A stretch of DNA of 5,947 bases, taken from the NCBI GenBank assembly GCA_051652245.1, contig JBOFTV010000051.1:1-5947 (forward strand), read 5' to 3'. Under the pieces are notes generated by a model, which saw only the letters and a list, made by a program, of their open reading frames with translations, ran no database searches and had not been told where the DNA came from. This document shows positions 1 through 4,959 of this stretch, in pieces (the stretch's first letter is position 1; the number at the start of each line of letters is the position of its first letter). The DNA comes from BHER01 sp051652245. GTDB taxonomy: Bacteria; Bacillota_I; Bacilli_A; Culicoidibacterales; Culicoidibacteraceae. The position numbers were made by a program, and so were the translations under genes.

Positions 1-50
1 CTGGCAACAATGCGTTGTCTTTGCACCCAAGATTTTATTATTATATTCAT
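1..50 (-). CDS. Start of an unidentified gene (5' part only)
   Basis: An ATG at 48-50 is preceded by a strong ribosome binding site (AAGGAGG, about 56-62) at 5-base spacing. The frame stays open to the left edge and gives the peptide MNIIIKSWVQRQRIVA. This is too short to name a family. Upstream lies an extended -10 box embedded in the 74-107 palindrome, so the gene could have its own regulated promoter with a leader of about 20 bases. The caution is that another frame over the same bases continues the phosphopantetheinyl transferase without a stop. Either the two genes overlap, or one of the two readings is accidental. Confidence 0.4.
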   Translation of the reverse strand, partial: MNIIIKSWVQRQRIVA

Positions 51-73
51 AGTGTCCTCCTTCTGATAGTACA

Positions 74-107
74 TTAATTATATCATGCCTAGGCATGATA
101 TAATTAA
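74..107. promoter_or_regulatory. Perfect 34-bp palindrome with divergent extended -10 boxes
   Basis: The left arm 74-90 (TTAATTATATCATGCCT) is the exact reverse complement of 91-107, with CCTAGG at the centre and no spacer. The arms contain the consensus extended -10 box TGATATAAT on the minus strand (77-85) and, by symmetry, on the plus strand (96-104). Read on the minus strand, it would start transcription near position 70, about 20 bases before the ATG at 48-50. No good -35 box is seen, as is common for extended -10 promoters. No U-run follows on either strand, so it is not a canonical terminator. A dimeric repressor operator over the promoter is the simplest reading. An RNA hairpin or a coincidence of coding sequence are the alternatives. 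Confidence 0.5.
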
Positions 108-113
108 AATCCA

Positions 114-665
114 TCACGCAACTATCCTATCACACTGGGAGTAGACCTTATCTTCATATAACCTGGTTTCGATAGATTTTAGCATTTCAACACTACTTAA
201 TCCACTCCCCGTCATCTTGACATAACTCTCTTTTCTTGTCCAAATTTTTGTAAAAAGACAATCTCTTTCCGATATTAGAGAATTATCTAAAAGTCGATTT
301 TCTAATCTTGAAAAGCAAAGCTCCCCTATCTTTTTATCATAGAGTGCAATCTTCTCAACATCAACTCCAACTTCATCTTCATGTTCTACAAAAACGACAA
401 AATTACCTGAGTGACTAATGCTAAAATGAATTTCTCCTTTTTTCAAAAATTTCTTACCACTTTTTGATACTTCAACACTAGCTTTATCAAGATTATGCCT
501 CTCAAGGAAATCAGTTAACATTTTCTTCGAATATAACGCTTGGATTTGATCACTTCTTTTATGATATCGCTGGATTCTCTCTTTTTCACTAGGAGTTAAT
601 TTATTGTAAAAACCATCAATTTCAGTTGCCGATTTCGCTCTCAGATCCTCCATGAATATTTTCAT
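114..665 (-). CDS. Sfp-type 4'-phosphopantetheinyl transferase, C-terminus short
   Basis: The protein has 183 residues. It should transfer the phosphopantetheine arm of CoA to a serine on acyl or peptidyl carrier proteins in the cytoplasm. The family motifs are in order: FSISHSG at 81-87, VGVDVE at 99-104 (D102 and E104 correspond to the Mg2+ ligands), and WTRKESYVK at 142-150 with K145, E146 and K150. The start ATG lies 3 bases after the ATPase stop, so translation is probably coupled; no good separate ribosome site is seen. MKIF matches the usual N-terminal strand. Sfp-type enzymes are usually near 220-230 residues. Here only about 30 follow the WxxKE motif, and a tandem GATAG duplication at 122-131 shifts the frame just before the stop. 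Activity may therefore be reduced or lost. The neighbouring exporter suggests a natural-product cluster; no carrier protein lies in the window. Confidence 0.88.
   Translation of the reverse strand: MKIFMEDLRAKSATEIDGFYNKLTPSEKERIQRYHKRSDQIQALYSKKMLTDFLERHNLDKASVEVSKSGKKFLKKGEIHFSISHSGNFVVFVEHEDEVGVDVEKIALYDKKIGELCFSRLENRLLDNSLISERDCLFTKIWTRKESYVKMTGSGLSSVEMLKSIETRLYEDKVYSQCDRIVA
122..131 (-). repeat. Tandem duplication GATAG-GATAG in the transferase gene
   Basis: The minus strand reads GATAGGATAG, two exact 5-base units. Five bases change the reading frame, and the TGA stop at 114-116 follows almost at once. Deleting one unit reopens the frame to the edge of the window. The repeat is seen directly; that it arose as a mutation by replication slippage is inferred. 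Confidence 0.6.
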
Positions 666-668
666 TTA

Positions 669-1325
669 CTAAACTATTTTTCCATCCTTCATTCGAATAA
701 TTCGGTTTGACCTCTTTGCTAATTCTTCCGAATGAGTTACCTGTACAATTGTCGTATTATATTCTTTGTTTACTTTTTCCAATAATGCTGTGATTTTAAC
801 AGCTGTTTGACTATCTAAGTTCCCTGTTGGTTCATCAGCAAACAAGATTTTAGGCTTCATGAAAAGTCCTCGTGCTATTGCGACACGTTGTTGTTGTCCT
901 CCTGATAAATCAGAAACTCTTGTATTCTTTTTCTCTGTCAATGCTACAATCTCAAGTAATTTGTCTAAATATGTATCATCTTGATATTTTTTATACATTT
1001 GTGCAACAAAAATAATATTCTCTTTTACTGTTAGCATCGGTAACAAATTAAAGTTTTGAAAAATAATCCCCAAGTTTTCCGCACGGACTTTAGTTAGAGC
1101 CTCTTCTTTCAAATTATCAATTTTATTGCCTGCTATTTCAATTTTTCCTTCTGAAATATTATCTAGCCCGCTTAAACAATACAATAGCGTAGACTTTCCT
1201 GCACCACTTGGTCCAAGAATTGAGACAAATTCTCCTTCCTGAATCCAAATTGTAACTGAATCTAAGATTTTTTGTTCTGTTTGACCAATATTAATTACTT
1301 TACTGATATTTTTTGCTTTTATCAT
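669..1325 (-). CDS. ABC transporter ATP-binding protein, MacB/LolD-type
   Basis: This 218-residue cytoplasmic ATPase would power the FtsX-type permease encoded just upstream. All catalytic motifs are present: Walker A GPSGAGKST (38-46), Q-loop Q90, signature LSGGQQQ (140-146), Walker B ILFADEP (160-166) with catalytic E165, D-loop NLDS (169-172) and H-loop H198. The GPSGAGKSTLL and ADEPTGNLDS forms are typical of the subfamily that pairs with MacB/FtsX permeases in antimicrobial peptide export, resistance or lipid extraction. The ATG at 1323-1325 is the only reasonable start, because the frame upstream is open only to about 1371 and has no ATG, GTG or TTG. Its ribosome site is odd: the best purine run, GAGGAAG at 1352-1358, lies 26 bases upstream with a hairpin between. 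The substrate cannot be told from the sequence. Confidence 0.95.
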   Translation of the reverse strand: MIKAKNISKVINIGQTEQKILDSVTIWIQEGEFVSILGPSGAGKSTLLYCLSGLDNISEGKIEIAGNKIDNLKEEALTKVRAENLGIIFQNFNLLPMLTVKENIIFVAQMYKKYQDDTYLDKLLEIVALTEKKNTRVSDLSGGQQQRVAIARGLFMKPKILFADEPTGNLDSQTAVKITALLEKVNKEYNTTIVQVTHSEELAKRSNRIIRMKDGKIV

Positions 1326-1334
1326 ATCTTCTGC

Positions 1335-1350
1335 CGAGCAGACTCGCTCG
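1335..1350 (-). promoter_or_regulatory. Hairpin between ribosome site and start of the ATPase gene
   Basis: CGAGC (1335-1339) and GCTCG (1346-1350) form a 5-bp stem with a 6-base loop. On the minus strand it lies between GAGGAAG (1358 to 1352) and the ATG at 1325. Unfolded, the spacing is 26 bases, too long for initiation; folded, the distance along the mRNA is about 10 bases. The segment is also GC-richer than its surroundings. That the hairpin sets translation efficiency is an inference. Confidence 0.35.
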
Positions 1351-1421
1351 ACTTCCTCTCTCTCTATACTTTATTCTTTTTATCGGGAGTAAAAGTCTAA
1401 TCCCCTAATAGTACCGTAGAT

Positions 1422-1462
1422 GTAATTTTTCTTTCCATGCCTACATTTCTCAGAAAAATTAC
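1422..1462. repeat. Inverted repeat in the permease-ATPase spacer
   Basis: GTAATTTTTCT (1422-1432) pairs perfectly with AGAAAAATTAC (1452-1462) across a 19-base loop. It sits 10 bases after the permease stop within the 147-base non-coding spacer (1326-1472). No U-run follows the stem on the minus strand, so it is not a classical terminator. It may protect the upstream message from 3' decay, or set the ratio of permease to ATPase. A 10-bp palindrome, ACCTATAGGT (1461-1470), overlaps its edge. Confidence 0.5.
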
Positions 1463-1472
1463 CTATAGGTCC

Positions 1473-3764
1473 TTAACCTTTTTGAACTGTTTTCAAAATA
1501 TTCATTTTTTTCAAATCGAAATAGTTAGCTATCAACACTACCAATAGTGCAACAACATAAATCCCTATTGCTTGTTGCTGCATCATCATTGTTGTAAGAA
1601 ATAAAATTGATTGTCCGATACTCATTGCAACAAACCAGTCAAAAAATTCTAAAACCAAAACCAATAATAATTCTGAAACGAGTAGCGCTTGTATTCCTAT
1701 CGTTATTAATTGCCAAACATTTAAGTTAAAAAGCATTTTCTTACTTAAACCTGATGACCCTAGTGTTGCAAAAACACGTCTTTGCTTATCTCTTAAAATA
1801 AAGAAACTATTTAGTAAAGATAAAATACAAATAACCATAATAAAGAAGATAAAGAAGATTAAAATGCCTTCTAAACTCTGAACAAATAATAAATTCGCAC
1901 TCCTTTGTTCACCTGCATCTAATACCCCTAGAATAGAATTTCCAAATTCGCCATAAAGATCATTCAAAACATTACCCGAATCTTTGAGATATATTTGTAT
2001 TATTTTATCATCATTTATTTTACTATAATTGTCCCTACTCAGAATTGCTACATGATTAGTTGCGCTCATTGAACTATTAAAATAGCCTTTTATTTTAAAT
2101 ATTTCACCATCTATTTCAATTGTACTATCCAAATTATATTTTTCATACTCACTATCTAAATAAATTGCATTTAGTTCTAATAAAGCATTAAAATTTATAG
2201 CATCTTTTTCAATGTTGAACCATTCTAAATCCTCAATATTATCAATTGCTAATACATCTGTAATCATACCTTTTTCCTCTGTACCATATTTGAAATCAAG
2301 AGGTGCTAAAGGATAATTTTTCCAAACGAAACTTTCTTGAATAATTTCTTTGTCATCTAAATATGCTGTTATCTCTTTTTCTTTTTCTTTATCAATTGTT
2401 ATCTGCTGCTCAAAATCCCAATTATTGTAGATATTCGTAACAAAAGTTTGAATCCCCAATACTGCTGAAGAAATTGTCAACAATGAAATTAATGATAACG
2501 ATAAAATGACCTTCATTTCATTAACAATGCGCTCTTTATTCAATTGTTTAATTAGCTGTACATTGCTTTTTTGTGTATCGAATAATGTCCAGAATATTCC
2601 AAACATAATGTTAAGTCCTGCTAGGATAAATGTTAAAATATTCGGTGAGAAAATACATGCTACAATTGAAATAATCGTAATTATAATAAATGCAACTAAC
2701 CCATTTTTTAGTACTGTTATTTCTCGACCTAGCACCTGCATTAATGCATTCATTTTTAAAAAGAGGCGTGCAATAAAGATATTTGTTGTAATTATTGTTG
2801 CTATCAATAATGCATATATTGTAGCGTATTGTGACAATTGTAACGGGCTGATAAGAAAGCTAATCAAACTGACAATTGCAAAAATACTTGTCATAATTAA
2901 AATATTCTCTGCCCACATCAACTTTATTAACTTTTTTTTTGTAACACCAATAATATTTAATGTTGAAAAGTATTGCACTTTCCCTGAAAATGACATCCTA
3001 TAAAAACCATATAGAATATACATTGTAACAAAAATAATTATTGCATTGATAATCGTTACTACTAATTGAATAACTTGCAGCTGACCAATAACAATCATAT
3101 TATTGCGAATGTTGTTAACCTCATAATCAGCTTCACTTTTTACAACTTTAGCATTTGTCCCTGCAAATACATTTACAAGATTTTCATCAAGATCAAAGTC
3201 TTTGCGGTATCGTACCTTATTGATCAAAAAGTTTGCCCCTTTTGTATCTTCCTTTGCAAAGAAATCCCCTTCTGCAAGCGCTTTAACGGTATATTTAAAA
3301 CTATGTCCATAAGCCTTTATTTCAACAGTTTCTCCTATTTTTATTCCCTGTTTTTCAGCAAAGGAAGCTGATATAACTATACTATCATCTTCTAATGGAT
3401 AAACTTCATTAATTGGAAACATATTAAAAAATGTTTCGCCAATACCATAGAAATTAACAAAAATAACTTCAGCGTCTTTTTCATAGACTACATTATTCTG
3501 TAGATATAACGTCTGCGTATCACTATCTACATCCTCCAAAAATCTTTTCTCTTCAACACCTTTTTTCTCTTTACTTTGAATAATCTGTGTTAATGACCCA
3601 TACTGCTCAAAAAATTGGGCTTCGGTTTGTTCTGTAAGTATTTTATTAGCACTTATTGTTCCAAATAAAACACTACAAACAATAATTAGGATAAATATTG
3701 GCCCTAGAAATTGCATTTTATTTTGAACATAGTACCTTTTCAAGAAACTGAAATATATTCGCAT
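1473..3764 (-). CDS. FtsX/MacB-type ABC transporter permease
   Basis: This 763-residue integral membrane protein is the partner of the ATPase downstream. A first membrane helix (about 19-38) is followed by an extracellular domain (about 40-225). A first FtsX-like module has helices near 231-255, 284-306 and 312-334. Further helices lie near 356-372, 376-395 and 416-440. A second extracellular domain (about 445-628) and a second FtsX module (helices about 631-655, 684-710 and 733-748) complete the protein. The two modules share the cytoplasmic coupling motif: FSTLNIIGVTKKKLIKL at 266-282 and FATLGSSGLSKKMLFNL at 665-681. The ATG at 3762-3764 has an excellent GAGGAGG site (3773-3779). The size and ten-or-so helices fit exporters of peptides or lipopeptides and bacitracin-type resistance pumps. 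The next gene begins 147 bases later, so they are probably cotranscribed. The substrate is unknown. Confidence 0.92.
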   Translation of the reverse strand: MRIYFSFLKRYYVQNKMQFLGPIFILIIVCSVLFGTISANKILTEQTEAQFFEQYGSLTQIIQSKEKKGVEEKRFLEDVDSDTQTLYLQNNVVYEKDAEVIFVNFYGIGETFFNMFPINEVYPLEDDSIVISASFAEKQGIKIGETVEIKAYGHSFKYTVKALAEGDFFAKEDTKGANFLINKVRYRKDFDLDENLVNVFAGTNAKVVKSEADYEVNNIRNNMIVIGQLQVIQLVVTIINAIIIFVTMYILYGFYRMSFSGKVQYFSTLNIIGVTKKKLIKLMWAENILIMTSIFAIVSLISFLISPLQLSQYATIYALLIATIITTNIFIARLFLKMNALMQVLGREITVLKNGLVAFIIITIISIVACIFSPNILTFILAGLNIMFGIFWTLFDTQKSNVQLIKQLNKERIVNEMKVILSLSLISLLTISSAVLGIQTFVTNIYNNWDFEQQITIDKEKEKEITAYLDDKEIIQESFVWKNYPLAPLDFKYGTEEKGMITDVLAIDNIEDLEWFNIEKDAINFNALLELNAIYLDSEYEKYNLDSTIEIDGEIFKIKGYFNSSMSATNHVAILSRDNYSKINDDKIIQIYLKDSGNVLNDLYGEFGNSILGVLDAGEQRSANLLFVQSLEGILIFFIFFIMVICILSLLNSFFILRDKQRRVFATLGSSGLSKKMLFNLNVWQLITIGIQALLVSELLLVLVLEFFDWFVAMSIGQSILFLTTMMMQQQAIGIYVVALLVVLIANYFDLKKMNILKTVQKG

Positions 3765-3772
3765 TGTAATTT

Positions 3773-3843
3773 CCTCCTCGTATAATATACTTAGGTTTTA
3801 AAAAGGTCCTATAACTTTATATGACTTTGTGTTAAAATCTAAA
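3773..3843 (-). promoter_or_regulatory. Candidate promoter and ribosome site of the permease operon
   Basis: On the minus strand TTTAGA (3838-3843) and TATAAA (3816-3821) are 16 bases apart, matching 4 of 6 and 5 of 6 consensus bases. The start would fall near 3809, giving a leader of about 45 bases ending in the GAGGAGG ribosome site at 3773-3779. A second AT-rich box, TATATTATA (about 3781-3789), is too close to the ribosome site to be the main -10. The -35 abuts the estimated left edge of the IS110 remnant, so the insertion may have shaped or disturbed this promoter. Confidence 0.35.
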
Positions 3844-3847
3844 TGTT

Positions 3848-4001
3848 GCTGTGGATTGTTTTCATTTACTCCTTCCAGCTTGACTGTTTAAATAAGGGTT
3901 CAAGCACAGCTTCTATGTTATTGTTAATAAGTTAGATACAGCATTGACTGTTTATATACAACGAGGCTACAAACATAGGAGCATCTGTGGGTTCAAGCAC
4001 A
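3848..4001 (+). ncRNA. Candidate IS110 bridge RNA region (possibly degraded)
   Basis: In IS110-group elements the bridge RNA is transcribed from the non-coding end upstream of the transposase. Here that segment contains consecutive stem-loops: GCTG(T)GGA/TTCCAGC (3848-3855 with 3873-3879), GCTTGA/TCAAGC (3878-3883 with 3900-3905, 16-base loop), and an interrupted stem at 3909-3942 made of GCT/AGC, TCTA/TAGA and TTATT/AATAA with 2x2 and 0x3 internal mismatches. A fourth, weaker arm is TGTTT/AAACA (3949-3953 with 3971-3975). The first two stems share bases 3878-3879 and cannot both form fully. The guide bases cannot be assigned without the parent element. The location and folding potential support the call; the function is inferred. 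Confidence 0.4.
3876..4001 (+). repeat. Two ordered pairs of direct repeats in the IS110 leader
   Basis: CAGC-TTGACTGTTTA occurs at 3876-3890 and again, with one extra A, at 3939-3954. GGGTTCAAGCACA occurs at 3896-3908 and 3989-4001. The order is the same in both pairs, but the two members are 5 bases apart in the first pair and 34 bases apart in the second. The exact 11- and 13-base matches are unlikely by chance so close together. They may reflect a partial duplication with internal deletion, or matches between guide and flanking sequences. Confidence 0.75.
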
Positions 4002-4031
4002 CAACAAATAATAATAAATGAGGTGTTTTTT

Positions 4032-4232
4032 ATGATCTGTGTTGGTATTGATATTGCCAAAAACACAGCGGCTGTTGCCGTCCAATTTGATACTACTTTC
4101 AATTCCTATTATACAGATAAAATTCAACATGGTAAACATTATTTTGTTGCAATTAATCATTGTTCGCGTAAGTTTGTTCGTATTTTATATAAAATACTTA
4201 CGGAAAATATTCCGTATACTGCCCAATCATAA
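4032..4232 (+). pseudogene. IS110-family transposase, internal deletion
   Basis: A 66-codon frame begins at the ATG at 4032 behind a good ribosome site (GAGGTG, 4020-4025). Residues 1-17 start with MICVGIDIAK, the hallmark first strand of the DEDD (RuvC-like) domain, and include the first catalytic Asp (D7). About residues 21-60 match the far C-terminal end of the Transposase_20 domain, with the core HGKHYFVAINHCSRKFVRIL at 33-52. Intact IS110 transposases have roughly 300-430 residues, so most of the protein is missing, including the other acidic residues and the catalytic serine. The junction near codons 17-21 keeps the frame. The product cannot recombine DNA, though the small peptide could still be made. 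The last few codons and the stop may lie in flanking DNA. Confidence 0.75.
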
Positions 4233-4255
4233 GTATCACTCTTTCTTTCCTCCAT
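4157..4255 (-). pseudogene. Start of a transfer-operon gene cut off by the IS110 remnant
   Basis: An ATG at 4253-4255 lies 4 bases after the stop (4260-4262) of the shifted ParB-like tail, a typical operon junction. It gives MEERKSDTYDWAVYG, which looks like a natural N-terminus, and then runs into bases that are IS110 sequence on the other strand, ending after 32 codons. I do not recognise the family. A competing start is the GTG at 4237-4239, 9 bases from GGAGG (4249-4253), but its frame yields only 13 codons. Confidence 0.4.
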
Positions 4256-4259
4256 TTTT

Positions 4260-4389
4260 TTAGGCTCGCTGTAGTCTTTTTCTTGTTGTTCTTTTTTGAA
4301 TAACTTCTTGTTCAGTTTTAGCTTGACTTTGAGGTGGTATAATAACCACATCTCCTACGACTTGCATCCCTTGTCCGATTATTAAAGAG
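4260..4389 (-). pseudogene. Out-of-frame C-terminal tail of the ParB-like gene
   Basis: One base out of phase with the main frame, the minus strand from about 4389 to 4260 encodes IIGQGMQVVGDVVIIPPQSQ followed by a lysine-, arginine- and glutamine-rich end and a TAA. The main frame over the same bases gives an arginine-, serine- and cysteine-rich run ending SKSS, typical of a wrong frame. The tail's stop is followed 4 bases later by the next ATG. The shift from one frame to the other is best placed at about 4378-4392. Confidence 0.55.
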
Positions 4390-4959
4390 TTCATAGTAGC
4401 GCGCTAATGCTTCTTCCATTTTTTTTACCAAGATAAATTGGGTTTCATTAAAATGATAGCTATTAACGTGTCTGACACGTATTTGTTCTACACCAATTAT
4501 TTTGGCGAAAATAGTTCTATGATTACCATCTTCTGTTAAAAAATAGTAGTTTTCTTGGTCATAATAATCAAATTCCATAAATGTGGTAATGGTTCCCTCT
4601 TCGTATTTGACTTTGGTTGCAGGTAACCCATCCTCCACTAAGAATTCAAAACATTGGCTAAACCTATTTGCGCATAAACCTGTATAGCAGTTATATGTTT
4701 GTATCACATGCTCTAACCATGTTAGGTTACGATTCATTCGATCAGTTACACCAATGTTTTTAGTGCTGACATCCCAAAATTGTTCTTGGGATTTTTCACT
4801 AGGCATTAAGTCATAATAAAGGTGATGATATTTTCTGAGTGCTTCATCTTTTCTTTTTGGATATATTGTATGTACGTTAAAGAGTGTTTTTCTGTCTACA
4901 CCAGCTTGTATTAATTTTTCACAACCTTCATTATTTTTGAAGCATGTTTTAGTGAGCAA
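4318..4959 (-). CDS. ParB/sulfiredoxin-fold protein of a mobile element, frameshifted near its C-terminus
   Basis: The frame has 213 codons. Residues 110-165 suggest a ParB-like domain: a beta-rich stretch, then LTEDGNHRTIFAKIIGVEQI (141-160), where the D-G-N-H-R turn followed by a helix is the ParB/Srx signature. Such proteins bind or cut DNA, or bind nucleotide, and are common on plasmids and integrative elements; the precise role is not evident. The start is TTG at 4957-4959 with a weak AGGGA upstream. It overlaps the membrane protein gene by 49 bases, suggesting coupling, but no ATG or GTG start lies near this end of the frame, so an N-terminal disruption is possible. The last 20 or so residues (after about 194) look out of frame. 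I cannot name a characterised homologue. Confidence 0.6.
   Translation of the reverse strand: MLTKTCFKNNEGCEKLIQAGVDRKTLFNVHTIYPKRKDEALRKYHHLYYDLMPSEKSQEQFWDVSTKNIGVTDRMNRNLTWLEHVIQTYNCYTGLCANRFSQCFEFLVEDGLPATKVKYEEGTITTFMEFDYYDQENYYFLTEDGNHRTIFAKIIGVEQIRVRHVNSYHFNETQFILVKKMEEALARYYELFNNRTRDASRRRCGYYTTSKSS

Larger units (their letters stand above)
1..131 (-). pseudogene. Displaced C-terminal tail of the phosphopantetheinyl transferase
   Basis: If one copy of the tandem GATAG at 122-131 is removed, the transferase frame continues from residue 179 for about 41 further codons without a stop to the window edge. The tail begins D-S-C-V-M-D-F-N-Y-I-M-P and goes on to an I-I-N-V-L-S-E stretch. From my memory of the family this resembles the C-terminal strand of Sfp (the segment ending ...VDPGYKMAV). 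The restored length of about 220 residues or more equals a normal Sfp-type enzyme. The tail runs through the perfect palindrome at 74-107 and over the putative next start codon at 50, which weakens the case. This is an inference from frame, length and remembered similarity. Confidence 0.4.
3848..4232 (+). mobile_element. Miniature IS110-group element with internally deleted transposase
   Basis: The segment carries the upstream non-coding region plus both extremities of an IS110-family transposase gene, with the middle missing. IS110-group elements have no long terminal inverted repeats and make a 2-bp crossover, so the exact ends cannot be set here. The left edge is estimated from the start of the first stem-loop (about 3848), about 180 bases before the ATG, as expected for a bridge-RNA segment. 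The right edge is placed between about 4205 and 4235, where the interrupted minus-strand gene begins. It sits between the permease promoter and the transfer genes and cannot supply its own recombinase. Confidence 0.6.

Noticed and set aside
74..107. Palindrome as an intrinsic terminator
   Set aside because: The stem is AT-rich apart from its centre, leaves no natural loop, and is not followed by a U-run on either strand.
1437..1444. CATGCCTA shared with the palindrome half-site (84-91) as a second operator
   Set aside because: Only 8 bases match, without symmetry, inside the loop of another inverted repeat; chance is a sufficient explanation.
2506..3371. Plus-strand open frames of 165 and 101 codons
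   Set aside because: They lie antisense within the permease gene, lack family resemblance and convincing ribosome sites, and the minus-strand protein is clearly real.
1467..3813. AGGTCCT-TAAC similarity between 1467-1477 and 3804-3815, considered as duplicated attachment sites
   Set aside because: The match is about 7 bases plus a gapped extension and marks no boundary of composition or gene content.
4199..4216. TACGGAA/TTCCGTA hairpin as a terminator for the IS transcript
   Set aside because: It lies inside the retained C-terminal coding part and has no following T-run; it may be an IS end structure but cannot be assigned.
4039..4263. Plus-strand frame of 74 codons overlapping the transposase remnant
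   Set aside because: It is out of phase with the recognisable IS110 sequence and is a leucine/isoleucine-rich by-product of AT-rich DNA.
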